Assembly: GCA_963921935.1 (NCBI GenBank)
Contig: OY998180.1
Coordinates: 212,652,744 to 212,716,743, forward strand
Length of the DNA stretch: 64,000 bases
Source of the DNA: Galeruca laticollis
Taxonomy: Eukaryota; Arthropoda; Insecta; Coleoptera; Chrysomelidae
Direction of reading: 5' to 3'
The number at the start of each line of letters is the position of its first letter. The first letter of the stretch is position 1. Shown here in pieces: positions 1-11,099 of the stretch. The notes beneath the pieces are model-generated. The model was not told where the DNA came from and did not search any database. It was given only the letters and a program-made list of their open reading frames with translations. Made by a program: the position numbers and the translations under genes.

Positions 1-233
1 ATGTTTAGTAGTTATATTTTTGGCTAGACCAAGAAGTAACCTAACTTGTGATTGGCTTAATTTATGTTTATAGAAAAAAAAAAAAGAAGAAGATGTGATA
101 TTACAAATATTGAAGCTTAGATATTATTGGCCCTATGGTGATATCCTGGATATCATTATTCCAATTAAGATCAGTATAACTGTGCAATGATATAGAAAAC
201 CAGGAAAACTATATCTGCTGATCTTTACAATTA

Positions 234-1028
234 TCACTTAAGAAGACAGTTTATTAGTGGAGAATTCCCTAGATTTAACTGTTCATTGACAACTTCATAT
301 TGTGGGTTTCTTAAATGTCTTCTAATTTCCAGTTCTTCAAGGAAATCCAGTTCTTGTTTCTTTTCACAAATATGCAGCACTTCTAGTTCTGTGTTAGGTG
401 TCAATGAATGATTGGTGTCAAGTAGATGTTTTGCGTAGTGAGATTTATCTGGTTGTTTTAATCTGTAAGCTCGTAAGTGCTCACTGTATCGTATTTCAAA
501 ATTCCTAAGGGTCTGACCCAAATAGACAGCATTACATTCTGGACATTTGAGTTTATATATACCTGACTTCTTTAATAGTGGTGTTTTTGTTTTTACATTT
601 AACAATTTTGTACTAACGTTACTTTCTGTTTTAAAAGAAATTGTTGCATTCGTTGCTGAAGATATTATCTTTGAAATATTATTAGAAATATTTCCTGCAT
701 ATGTGATGGTTTTATAAGTTTTAATTTCATCAGCTTGTTTAGGATATATTAGTTGTAATGCCACTTTTTTCTCTTTTTTACTAATTAGTTTATTTATCAT
801 ATCTAATGGATAACCGTTAGATGTTGCTATTTGTCTAATTGTATTAATCTCTCTATCAAAATTACATTTGTTCATAGGAACTGAAAAAGCTCTATGTATC
901 ATTGAATTATATGCTGCTAGTCTGTGTGAGACAGGGTGGTTAGAATTGAATGGAATTGTCACATCAGTCTGTGTTGGTTTTCGGTAAATTGAATAATCAA
1001 GTACATCATTAACTCTTTGAATTTTTAA
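234..1028 (-). pseudogene. PLE polyprotein C-terminus with GIY-YIG endonuclease, left copy (5'-truncated)
   Basis: This is the C-terminal part of a Penelope-like retroelement polyprotein, which in the family carries a reverse transcriptase followed by a GIY-YIG endonuclease that nicks DNA for target-primed integration. The frame is open from 1028, without a native start, to a stop at 234-236. It begins with the end of the RT region (an IYRKPT-type motif), then about 240 residues: SNHP near residue 7, GIY at about 134-136, a CPEC zinc-knuckle pair at 140-143, YLG at 147-149, a conserved Glu near 209 and Asn near 227. The RT catalytic core is missing, so it cannot act alone. The internal GTG at 962 is not a real start. 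It matches the right copy at all but one residue, so the duplication is recent or gene-converted. Confidence 0.88.
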
Positions 1029-1032
1029 ATCA

Positions 1033-1788
1033 ATTTACCGAAAACCAACACAGACTGATGTGACAATTCCATTCAATTCTAACCACCCTGTCTCACACAG
1101 ACTAGCAGCATATAATTCAATGATACATAGAGCTTTTTCAGTTCCTATGAACAAATGTAATTTTGATAGAGAGATTAATACAATTAGACAAATAGCAACA
1201 TCTAACGGTTATCCATTAGATATGATAAATAAACTAATTAGTAAAAAAGAGAAAAAAGTGGCATTACAACTAATATATCCTAAACAAGCTGATGAAATTA
1301 AAACTTATAAAACCATCACATATGCAGGAAATATTTCTAATAATATTTCAAAGATAATATCTTCAGCAACGAATGCAACAATTTCTTTTAAAACAGAAAG
1401 TAACGTTAGTACAAAATTGTTAAATGTAAAAACAAAAATACCACTATTAAAGAAGTCAGGTATATATAAACTCAAATGTCCAGAATGTAATGCTGTCTAT
1501 TTGGGTCAGACCCTTAGGAATTTTGAAATACGATACAGTGAGCACTTACGAGCTTACAGATTAAAACAACCAGATAAATCTCACTACGCAAAACATCTAC
1601 TTGACACCAATCATTCATTGACACCTAACACAGAACTAGAAGTGCTGCATATTTGTGAAAAGAAACAAGAACTGGATTTCCTTGAAGAACTGGAAATTAG
1701 AAGACATTTAAGAAACCCACAATATGAAGTTGTCAATGAACAGTTAAATCTAGGGAATTCTCCACTAATAAACTGTCTTCTTAAGTGA
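1033..1788 (+). pseudogene. PLE polyprotein C-terminus with GIY-YIG endonuclease, right copy (5'-truncated)
   Basis: This is the mirror copy of the left fragment. PLE homology begins at the duplication joint (IYRKPT, from 1033) and runs through SNHP, GIY, CPEC, YLG and the catalytic Glu to a stop at 1786-1788. There is an in-frame stop at 1018-1020, just before the joint. It differs from the left copy by one residue, Ile for Thr about seven residues before GIY. The 3' UTR follows and, by the hammerhead-like motif at 2051-2090, probably extends past the end of the inverted arm at 2017. The endonuclease residues look intact, but without RT the fragment is a dead copy. Family assignment is firm; any expression is unknown. 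Confidence 0.88.
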
Positions 1789-2050
1789 TAATTGTAAAGA
1801 TCAGCAGATATAGTTTTCCTGGTTTTCTATATCATTGCACAGTTATACTGATCTTAATTGGAATAATGATATCCAGGATATCACCATAGGGCCAATAATA
1901 TCTAAGCTTCAATATTTGTAATATCACATCTTCTTCTTTTTTTTCTATAAACATAAATTAAGCCAATCACAAGTTAGGTTACTTCTTGGTCTAGCCAAAA
2001 ATATAACTACTAAACATCAGGTAGGCATAAAATGAAATGTAACTTCTGTC

Positions 2051-2090
2051 ATTCTGACGATGATATTGATTTATCGAAACAATTGTCAAT
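2051..2090 (+). ncRNA. Hammerhead-ribozyme-like motif in a PLE 3' UTR
   Basis: The elements in order are: stem I strand ATT (2051-2053), core CTGACGA (2054-2060), one extra T, stem II GATA/TATC with a 6-nt loop (2062-2075), GAA, self-complementary ACAATTGT (2079-2086), C at 2087, then AAT, which pairs with the first strand. This is the order of a type I hammerhead cut after a GUC triplet. Stem I is only 3 bp. It lies 33 bp beyond the inverted arm. Confidence 0.55.
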
Positions 2091-2438
2091 TTTTTAGAAT
2101 TTTCAATAACTTGTATTATATTGTGGAATTAACTAGAGACCTTGAGTTTCATTTAAAAATACTTTAAATGAGTCACAATAAATAGCTAATCAAATATACT
2201 CAGTGACATTAGAGGTGTTACACCCAGAAGGAATAATTATTTGGCGTTGATTTTTTGGCAACATCATGATTATATTTACAGCAGGCTATCACAATATCAA
2301 CTATTTATCTGTGAGCATGTTTACAGAAACAAATATTTTCTTTTAAATTTCTATGAAGTAATCTTTTTACGAAAGCCGATTAGTACAGATAATCTTAGTT
2401 ATTATGCTTGTGTTAAGCGTAACAAAAAGCTTCGAGTT

Positions 2439-2531
2439 GGAAGACATCAAAATGATCACCATGTTAGCGATTTTGACAGGGGTAGAGTAGGGATGATGAC
2501 AGATTTTGTAATTTCCTTCTACAATGTAGGT
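2439..2531 (+). pseudogene. Possible Tc1/mariner helix-turn-helix remnant
   Basis: About 30 residues within an open frame at 2241-2642 contain VSDFDRGR followed by a degraded glycine-rich turn. This resembles the N-terminal DNA-binding helix-turn-helix of Tc1-like transposases. The rest of the frame has no recognisable domain and there is no DDE region nearby. The call rests on one short motif and could be chance. Confidence 0.22.
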
Positions 2532-2911
2532 ATCTACACGTCTGATATTTCCGGAAAAATACATTATTTCAGCAATAAAATAAATTTTAACGGCAATTAT
2601 TTATTGCATTTTACTTTTTTAAACGAAACTTACTGTTTCTAGATAATTCCACTATATATTGAATGAAGAATATTTTTTTAAATGTTATTATTATTGTTAT
2701 TATTAAAAAGCAATATTAATCAACAAATGTAATAAATGATAATGAAAAATCAACAAATTATGAAGCTGAAGGTAGTCATCAACCTCACTAATCAAGAATG
2801 AGCTGAAAAGTTATCATTCTGCAAACTCTCTTGAAAAAAGATATTCAGTGAGAGTGACTCAATTAGAATCAAATGAACACTCTCGCAAAGCTGTGTAATT
2901 TTCGTCTAGCA

Positions 2912-3118
2912 TCAACAGAAATAGATTTCACTGATATGATAAAGATCAGTTTTCTTATTCATACAGTTATCAGATTGAAGTATGAATGCCATCTCCAAGA
3001 ATGTAGGTTTAGATAACTTTCTTTCCTCAGCTAAAATTTTAATTGAATCATAGTTCATGTTGTGACCTTCTCTGAAAACATGTTCACCCAGTGCACACCC
3101 TGTATGGTGTATAACTAA
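2912..3118 (-). pseudogene. PLE GIY-YIG C-terminal scrap
   Basis: Read on the minus strand, about 68 residues are open and end at a stop at 2912-2914. They contain CALGEHVFREGHNMNYDS, then TFLEMAFI and KKTDLYHISEIY. These line up with the tail of the PLE endonuclease seen at 37721-38524 and at 35583-36297 in this window, including the catalytic-Glu block (FLEM) and the final ND/TDL...IY block. Nothing upstream of this segment is recognisable: 3119-3229 is untranslatable and then meets a (TA)n run. It is a different PLE family from the copies at 1-2017. Confidence 0.7.
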
Positions 3119-3223
3119 TACATTTATTTAGTGGAGTGGTAAAAATTCAAACGATTCTCTCAACTTTTCATTTGGTAGTCATGATCAAACTTTTTGGACA
3201 TGACAGTTTAGCTTTAACCTCCA

Positions 3224-3229
<6 letters not shown>

Positions 3230-3284
<55 letters not shown>
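3230..3284. repeat. (TA)n microsatellite
   Basis: Uninterrupted TA dinucleotides, about 27 repeats, next to a 57-bp hairpin on the right and the 5' side of a PLE scrap on the left. Confidence 0.98.
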
Positions 3285-3287
<3 letters not shown>

Positions 3288-3341
3288 CAATTAAAATAAT
3301 ATATCCCAATCCCAAGCCAGATTGGGATATTTCAATTGTAT
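3285..3341. repeat. Short hairpin abutting (TA)n
   Basis: The arms ATACAATT...ATATCCCAATC and GATTGGGATAT...AATTGTAT are complementary around a short loop. It directly follows the TA run, as does a second unrelated hairpin at 5054-5100. Confidence 0.75.
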
Positions 3342-4972
3342 TATTGTTTTATAATTGTTTAATATTTTAATAGTTATTTATTTTATATTATGGGCGCCAG
3401 AATTGGTCCGTTTGCAACGAATCCCAATTCAAATAAAAACAATCTGGTCTTGATTAATATATGTAAATTTATTTTGTTATTACTGTCCTCACCTCAGGGA
3501 TGAGTTCGGCACTAAGCGCTCGCCAGCAACAGGAAACTATAGGTAGAGATATCAGAGAAACACAAGAGAACATAGATAAACAATTTAATGTAATGGTGAA
3601 ATTAAGAAAAATAGTTATTTATATTTACAATGATGAATAGTACGTATGTTGTAATTCAAATATAAATATTTGTGAAAACCTTCTCATAAATTCATATTTC
3701 TGTTATTTACAAGTTTTATATAAATTTCTCATCGAGTAAATTACGCCCAATATATTTATCTACTATTTAGCATAAAATGATCATTTTTGCCGCTTGTCAA
3801 TCCCAACTGTAGATTGTTCCAAATATAACCGTCGCGTTGTGAGTGAGTTCTGTGAAATGTTATTTAGTTTATATATAAGACGAAAGGTGTGGCGTGTTGA
3901 GAATATTATTATTGTTAAAGAATATGAATTTGGTGAGTAGTTATGTGATTAATTAATTAGTGTGTTATGTCCGTAATATTAGTGGAGATTGAACCTTTAA
4001 ATCTAATAATTATATAGGAAATTAGTAGCAATAACTCTAGAGATAATGTATATGGAATGTTCGTGGTTACGATTGAACAAAACCGGAAGTCAGGATGAAA
4101 AATAACAAATTGTGGGTTATTTCTCCAATATTATACCACAATTAATGGTAATATGAATCGACGATCATCAAAGATTATTCTAATAAGGTAAATTGATACA
4201 GTCTTACCAAGTTCTGGTCGATAGCACTTTGTCGAATACTTTAGTCGACTTATTATTTAGTTTTGTTGAAGTTATCTTTACTTTTTATAATAATTTGGAG
4301 AAAGAAAATTTAACATGACTCTCGTCTTATAAGACCACGACGCTTCTCTCCCAAGCTTAAAATCAACAACATGCAATTGTTTTTGATTTTGTTTTATTGT
4401 TCATTGTTGCTAGGTAAAAATAATTGTTTTTCTCAAATCAAAACTTCCATTCCTGCGTTCTCTTGGATATTTTCACTGTGTTTATTTACGTTTCAAGACC
4501 GCACTATGATCACTCCGAATCACTCTATCCGAACCATCAAAGAACGTCAATTTCCGCGTTAAATATTTTGATTTGACGTTACGATACAATCTGATTGAAA
4601 AGTTTATGCTATATACAGGGTTTTTTAAAAGTGATTATAAATTATAAACATACAATAATTGAATTTTGTTTCAAAATTCATGTTATTCTTTATACAGGGT
4701 TCCTTATAAATACATACTAGAATATAATTGACGAAATTTACTTATTTTTTTATTCTTTGAAATATAATTACTAAATTGAATTGGCGTCTTATAAAAATCA
4801 TTTTATTAAGATGTATATTATGTGTAGGTATTTATTGACATGTCTAAACTATGTATATTCAAATACCATGTCGTTGTGAATTATTTTTATTGACTACTCG
4901 CTAGAAATTGATATTATTCAAGGGATACTATTTAGTTTAATTTTCCTTGTAGCTATGTTTCACTTTAATATA

Positions 4973-4978
<6 letters not shown>
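3342..4978. other. Non-coding, no gene recognised
   Basis: AT-rich DNA with only short frames. A TATGGGCGCCAG motif at 3389-3400 reads TGGCGCCC on the minus strand, which matches the first eight bases of a tRNA-Lys primer-binding site, but no LTR boundary is clear. Two ATACAGGGTT motifs (4614, 4693) resemble transposon-end sequence common in insects. Nothing else is supported. Confidence 0.5.
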
Positions 4979-5053
<75 letters not shown>

Positions 5054-5056
<3 letters not shown>

Positions 5057-5100
5057 GTAATTTCTTGGGATTCGGTCCTTATCCCAAGAAATTGCCAAAT
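5054..5100. repeat. Perfect short hairpin between (TA)n blocks
   Basis: TTGGTAATTTCTTGGGAT (5054-5071) pairs with ATCCCAAGAAATTGCCAA around a loop of about 9 nt. Confidence 0.85.
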
Positions 5101-5141
5101 AGAAATATATATAAATTGGTCCAAGAAAAACCCAAATACCT

Positions 5142-5272
<131 letters not shown>

Positions 5273-5353
5273 CTACGGTTACCACTCCTCTTCAGTAACC
5301 TCTTTATTTTTGCGTGCTTTCCCATGGTAACACTTGTTGTTTGCTCTTTGTTT
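5273..5353 (+). repeat. Diverged 3'-tail fragment of the 355-bp repeat family
   Basis: The stretch from CGGTTACCACTC through TTTTTGCGTGC to TTGTTTGCTC matches, with many substitutions, the segment just after the hammerhead-like cleavage point of the 355-bp repeat (29816-29890). It is flanked by (TA)n on both sides, as the 28996 copy is on its 3' side. Confidence 0.65.
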
Positions 5354-5358
5354 TTATA

Positions 5359-5468
<110 letters not shown>

Positions 5469-5569
5469 ATATATGCAAATGTTATCATTTCATTCTTGAT
5501 CTAAGACTATCAAATTACCAAAAATTCAAGGTCGATAAATTATTCCTTCAGGGTGTAACACATTTATGA

Positions 5570-7883
5570 TTGATACTTATTTGTGATAAATATCTTCTTA
5601 TTTCAAACTCATGTCCATTGAATCTCAAATATTGTAACGCTCAAATCAACATTATTTGAAAGTTATTAGATTGATTGTCCGAATTTCAGCTTTGCTTATA
5701 AAAAAGTAGTTACATTTAGCGACGGGCCTAAAATTCCTAAACAAGATTATACTTGATGCATTATAAATATGATGGAGTCATTGTCAACTTTCCATCACAA
5801 TCATTTATCTTGCCATAGTGTCAAAAGTCGAGGAATTGCTCTGAAGATGCTGTCCTAAATAAATTTCACTTTCAATTTATTCCTTGTGTGGCACTTTGAT
5901 GTATCACACTCTGTTGTGATTTATTTTCAGTTTCACTCCAAAGTTGAAGAAGAAAAATACGTTTTTGTATTGCAAAGAGATTAACTGTGTGAAATACAGG
6001 TCGTATTTCAACCTGAATAATATTTACAAATGGTTCTATGGCGAGTTAAAGCGTGTGATATTTTCATTTCCTTCAACGTATTTACAAAAGCTCTACTACA
6101 ATAACGTCACTCATTAGATTATTATTACATTTTGCAAATTCATGGGATTTTTATTTCATTTTATTGGACAAACTGTTTTTTAGACAATGGCATTATGAGC
6201 TAAAACATATGGTGTCAAAGACGATGGGAGTTTTTTATGTTTCGATTTCAATGGATTATGCACTTAGTACATTCTGTTATTAGAGCAGCATGTTTTGATA
6301 AGTTGTTCGTTTTCAATAGTTTTGTTTATACTGGTATTAGGAGGTAGGTTCTGTATCAATATTCAGTTGAAAATTTTAATGATTTGTTCGCATTTCTAGA
6401 CACATTACGTAGCTGTCTAAAACGTATATTAAATTAACGATAATTTTTATGGATGTAAATGACCAATTTTGACATTCTTACAAAATATTACAAACCCATA
6501 TCTATTCTAAAAACAACTTTAAATTTATCTACTCCTCTTTTTTCTCGTATGGCTTATGTCGTTTGGCCTTTATCTACTTCTAAGTCACAACAAAATAAAA
6601 AGTAGGTATGTACTTTCTTAATTAGTTTTATCTTAACGTCTGGAGTCGCTGTCAAGGCTATCATTTAAAATTTCCGTCACACCGCATATATCTGACCTCC
6701 GACTTTTCGAGCAAAACACCTCATTTGTGCCCGTCAATTTTTCCACGTCAACTACCATGTACGGCACACGCAGCATGGGACTAGGGGGACTAAATTACAA
6801 ACTGTAATGTGATCTAGTGTACCGGCTGCGAAACATCGGTTACTATGTACGTGATGCGCCTATAAATACTTTATATATTATCCATATATGACCACTGTCA
6901 CGTTTAGTAACGGTCCTAGGGGAAAACTGACATGGGAATTCACGCTCTTCGGTCAGAGGATTAAAATTAACTATAAAAATTATTCAAAACGTTCTTTACT
7001 CATCATAACCAAAGAGTTAAAATCAATGGTGTTCATATTTCACCTTTTATATTCATCATATTTACTTTTTTGTACATTAATGTATTGATTAACACATTCA
7101 GAGAAGAGGAATGTGGGCGGTGAATAATATGCAATATAACTAATTGTTGATGATCTAGTAATTAAACGACACCAATATTAATTAAAGAGCATACAAAGTC
7201 GATTGGAAAATATTGAGTCACATTGAGAAAAACATGGCAGATGATAACTAAAATTGGAACGTATTCTTAAAACATATTATTAATATCATAGTGTAACGTT
7301 TTTCTAATTTACTTAGGCAGTTTTTATTACGGGTGGGATAAATTTTAAACACACGGTATGGCTACTTAATTTATTTATTCACTACACTATTCACTACTTA
7401 TATACACAGTATATCCACTGAAACTAATTTATATAAACAGTTCACTCATTTATATTCACTTATTTATTTGTTTATCTCACGATGTCTAATTATCAACTAA
7501 ACTAACTCGTTCTGGTCGGTCCCTTATATATTAGTGCCTTTTTCACTAGATAATTCTAGATTGCGGCCTACTCAAAAACAATTGACTTTCTGGCATTTTC
7601 TAGATGAGACTGGTCACAAAAACAATGTTAAGATAGTCACAATCGTAAACAATTTTAAGAATCCCTGCGCGTCCGCTATAATTTTTACTATCATACCTGG
7701 CTTAGACAGAGTCGGATTTAGGGACTATACCAGTGTGCTGTTTCGTAACAATAGTTTTTATGATAACGTTCCCACAATTTTTGCAAAATAAAAGGATTTG
7801 TGGGTCATATCTCACTTTAAAATGCTCCAATTAGCTATCCACCGGTACCCCTTTCATTTTCACTCTAAATAATGTAAGTACAT
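5570..7883. other. Non-coding, no gene recognised
   Basis: No family could be recognised on either strand. Short frames at 6888-7088 and 7534-7791 show no motif. A TATAAATA box near 6861 follows a less AT-rich stretch (6640-6860) and could be a promoter or LTR fragment, but there is no support beyond the box. Confidence 0.45.
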
Positions 7884-7909
7884 TGTCATAGAGTGTACTT
7901 TATAATGCT
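7884..7909 (+). repeat. Probable 5' LTR start (direct repeat)
   Basis: TGTCATAGAGTGTA followed by a variable stretch and TAATGCT; paired with 10963-10988. Confidence 0.55.
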
Positions 7910-8012
7910 ATCGGATTCTCGTTTCAATAATGTCAAAGAATTACACTTATAGAAAATAAGTTTCTCATTGAAACAGTAATTTCTACTTCACCAGATAACT
8001 TTGTTGGTTTAG

Positions 8013-8745
8013 TTGGATCGTCTGAAGATTTCCAGGACAAGCAAACTGAACCTAGTATCTCCGAAATTAGATGCACTAATCATTTCCATCTTACCTGGAT
8101 TCATGGATCAAGTTCAACAACCATGTTCGAGATGCCTTCTTCAATCATCATACATTCCACAAAGGTTACTTTCAAATAATATCTTGTCTTTAGATGAAGT
8201 TCATGGCTAAGCAAGATCCCTTGCAATTGCTCAAATGCAATCTCAGCAGTATTCATCGTCTTCAGTCAGTGGTAAAGGATCCACGAACTTCTAACACTTC
8301 AACTCGAAAAGAAAGCGACAACAAATCGGAAACTTTTGTTAATAAGACAAGAATCGCAGCTATTACCAAGTCGAGCTACTTCTGTCGTCTACAAAAGCAT
8401 CAGATAATAGTATGTCCAACAAGAGATGCATTCTGCAGATATTGTGGAATTAAAGGTCACTATCAAAAAGTTTGTAAGGAAAATAATAGAGTAGACATTT
8501 CAGAATCAAATAAATTTAGAACTTCAAAAGCATCAATCTACGTCTCTACTTGTATTTCTTTTTTGCCAAATTGTCTACGGAGAGCTGTTGTTCTCATTAC
8601 TATAAATGGTTTGGTAGACTCGGGCAGCTCTGCTACTCATATTAACAAAAATACAGTTAATAAACTTAAAATTGCAATTACTTCATACCGAGGTGAGAAA
8701 GTAACTATGGCTTCTACTTCGCTTCAGTCTTCAATAAATAGGCCA
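8013..8745 (+). pseudogene. Gypsy gag (zinc knuckles) and aspartic protease remnant
   Basis: Gag binds the element RNA and the protease processes the polyprotein. The first part (8013-8210) has a SPKLDALI segment typical of Gypsy gag. The next frame (8194-8745) holds two zinc-binding units: a damaged first one (YFCRLQKHQIIVCP) and an intact CCHC knuckle, CRYCGIKGHYQKVC, near residues 78-91. A retroviral-type protease active site follows, VDSGSSATHINK, near residues 141-152 of the same frame. An in-frame stop and a frame change separate the gag pieces, so no full product can be made. RT follows about 30 bp downstream in another frame. Confidence 0.85.
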
Positions 8746-8769
8746 ATGTGAAATAAATCTTCCTCTCCA

Positions 8770-9619
8770 AGGACATGATTACAAAAAACATTTAGTTAGT
8801 ATTATTCCCAACTTCTGTTCTGATATCATTATTGGTCATGCTATCCTGAAAAGACATTCTTGTATTCAAATAGATTTTGGTGGTAAAGAAGATCCTCTTA
8901 TTGTTGCTGCTAATTTGGAACCAGCTCGACTTTTCACAAATTTATGTTTCAATTGCAAACCGATTTCTAATATATCTCGAAGACACACTTCTACAGATTT
9001 GTCGTTTATTGAATCTGAAGTACAAAAATTACTGAAAGAAGGTCTTATAGAAGAAAGTACTTCCCCGTGGAGAGCTTAAGTAATGGTTGTTGCATCAGAA
9101 AATCACCGACGTAGAATGGTTGTAGATTTCTCCCAAACAATTAATCGATACACAGAATTAAATGCTTTTCCCTTAACTAGGATTGATGATAAAGTTGCTT
9201 CATATCGAGTAAATAGTTCATTCGATCTACGCAGTGCATATCATCAAATCCTGATTGTTGAAGAACATATACCGTCTGAAGCCTCTGGGAAACTCTACCG
9301 GTTCACTCGTATCCCTTTTGGTGTAAGAAACGGAGTACCGGAATTTGAACGTGCTATTACTGGTATTATTTCTGCCGAGAACCTTAAAGGCTTGCAAGTG
9401 TATTTAGATGATATTACAATATGTGGACAAGATCAGACTAAGCACGATATCAATATAGATAATTTTATGAAAGCAGTTTCTAAATACAATCTGACTGTAA
9501 ATTTAGAAAAAAGTCAATTTTCTAAGCAACAGATATATTTTTTAGGACACATTATTAGTTATAAATGTATTAGACCCAAAACCTCTAGAACCTATTCGGA
9601 AATTACCAGTTCCAACTGA
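8770..9619 (+). pseudogene. Gypsy reverse transcriptase remnant
   Basis: This is the RNA-dependent DNA polymerase of the Gypsy element. The segment before 9080 reads through the protease-RT linker to SPWRA, and a stop then breaks the frame. From 9083 about 178 residues are open: MVVDFSQTINRYT, FPLTRIDD, SSFDLRSAYHQ (first catalytic Asp), FTRIPFGVRNGVPEFER, then YLDDITICG, the YxDD catalytic box near residue 113, and FLGHIIS. Compared with the family, the finger region has a short gap (no TAFEA) and the frame ends early in the connection domain. The spacing and PWRA/YLDD motifs place it in Ty3/Gypsy; I do not assign the clade. Confidence 0.9.
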
Positions 9620-9801
9620 TAACGTGTCACTTCAACGAATATTTGGCATGTTTTCACAGTATGCTCAACTTCCCAAATTTGCTTGCAAGATATAGTAATT
9701 AATCAGAAATTCGTTCAGTCTAAACACTTGGGCTATAAAAGTGTTTGGAGACTGCTTTGTTGCATCCATCGATAAAGAAGCTACTATTACAGTAGAAACG
9801 G

Positions 9802-10075
9802 AGATGCTTCCGATTACGCTATCGGAACATCTTTGTTCAAAACAGTTGGCCAGTTGCTTTCGTTTCAAGATCTCTTCCTAAATCAGAGCAAAACCATTTT
9901 TCAATAGAAAAGGAAGCGTACGCTATTGCTGAAGCTTTACGGAAATGGAGTTAATATCTTATTGATAGACATTTTAGACTCATAACAGATCAGCGGACTG
10001 TTTCGTTCATGTTTGATGGGGCTCATACAAGAAAAATCAAGAATGAGAAAATTATGCGTTGGAGACTAGAATCAT
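9802..10075 (+). pseudogene. Gypsy RNase H remnant
   Basis: This is the element's RNase H, which removes template RNA during reverse transcription. The DASDYAIG block with a catalytic-type Asp starts at 9802. It continues with WPVAFVSRSLPKSEQNH and EKEAYAIAEALRKW, a stop near 9951, and then HFRLITDQRTVSFMF and KIMRWRLE, the usual end of the Gypsy RNase H. Stops and at least one frame change break it. It sits between RT and integrase as expected. Confidence 0.87.
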
Positions 10076-10251
10076 GAAATCATTTATAGGCATGGAAATC
10101 AGAATTTGACAGCTGATACTTCATCAAGGATATGCTCATTAACTGGAGGACATTTATCTCAGTTACTTTCCCTACACGAGGATCTGAGTACCATTAGAAA
10201 ATCTTCCCTCTTCCATAGAAGATATCAAAAAAAAATATCTGTGCTCAAGTA

Positions 10252-10940
10252 AAACCACGTTTTCACAAAACTAAGGCCCATTTTATCAAAGCGACTCAAC
10301 CTTCTAAAAGGTTAAATATGGATTTTAAAGGACCTTTACCTTCATTATCAACAAATCGTTACCTTTTAGTTTTAGTAGACGAATATTCGCGATTTCCATT
10401 CCCTGTTCCTTGTGGTGACATTACTGATCTCACTGTTATATCTCAACTTAAAGAATTTTTACCTTATTCAGTACACCTGCATATGTACATTCTGATCGAG
10501 GATCAAGTTTCATGTCTTACGAACTAAAGTTTTTTCTCTGTTCGGTTGGTGTTGCTACAAGTCGAACTACAGCGTACAAAAAACAAGGTAATTGACAGAT
10601 TGAACGCTATGTTGGTATTGTATGGAAAACTATAGAATTAGCTTTGACAAGTCACAAATTTGACATTAGCCAATGAGAACAAGTGTATCAGGAAGCATTA
10701 GATTCTATTCGCTCATTGTTATGTACTTCAATTAATGCAACAACTCATGAGATGATGTTAGGGTTTTCCTAAAAGATTTACTAATAGGTCTACCATTCCC
10801 GCATGGTTGATGAATCTAGAACCAGTTTTAATGGAAAGACCAAATCGTCATTCAAAATATGAACCCGTTGTGGAAAAGTGGATCAAGTACAACAACCTAG
10901 ATGACGGAGACGTGAACGACATCGTTCTACTTATTTACAG
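10252..10940 (+). pseudogene. Gypsy integrase remnant
   Basis: Integrase inserts the cDNA into host DNA. From about 10310 the core begins MDFKGPLPS (first catalytic Asp), LVLVDEYSRFPF, then after a frame change PAYVHSDRGSSFMS (second catalytic Asp), GVATSRTTAY and QIERYVGIVWKTIELAL (the Glu region). A C-terminal stretch from 10807 has EPVLMERPNRHSKYEPVVE. The N-terminal HHCC zinc finger is not recognisable. Several stops and frame changes interrupt it. The Asp, Asp and Glu blocks are in order, so the assignment is secure although the gene is dead. Confidence 0.88.
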
Positions 10941-10962
10941 GACTTCATTTTATAAGAGTGAA

Positions 10963-10988
10963 TGTCATAGAGTGTATTTTCTAATGCT
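10963..10988 (+). repeat. Probable 3' LTR start (direct repeat)
   Basis: 24 of 26 bases match 7884-7909. It lies just downstream of the integrase tail, where a 3' LTR should begin. Confidence 0.55.
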
Positions 10989-11099
10989 GCTTCCCTACTC
11001 AATGTATTCAATCATATTTAGTTTTGTCAGTTAGTTGTCACTGTTTTTAAAACTATAATTTTTATTCATTTTAATTTTTGTACAATAAAGCCTAGTTCG

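Larger units (their letters stand above)
1..2017. repeat. Head-to-head inverted duplication of a PLE 3' half
   Basis: Bases 1-991 are the reverse complement of 1031-2017 with only scattered differences, including a poly-A length change and one Thr/Ile codon. The minus-strand copy runs on to about 1030 in open PLE frame, so the two copies meet at about 1030/1031 and share no spacer from elsewhere. The left arm is cut by the window edge, so the repeat may be longer. Confidence 0.95.
7884..10988 (+). mobile_element. Decayed Ty3/Gypsy LTR retrotransposon
   Basis: Pieces of gag, protease, RT, RNase H and integrase follow in Ty3/Gypsy order on the plus strand, broken by stops and frameshifts. A 26-bp direct repeat beginning TGTCATAGAGTGTA occurs at 7884-7909 and 10963-10988 (24 of 26 identical) and probably marks the start of each LTR. 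An AATAAA signal at about 11086 falls where the 3' LTR should be. The 5' LTR seems shortened and I could not align the two LTRs further. Confidence 0.88.

Noticed and set aside
5840..5880. CTGAAGATGCTG as another hammerhead core
   Set aside because: No GAAA follows at stem II distance and no stem I can be formed.
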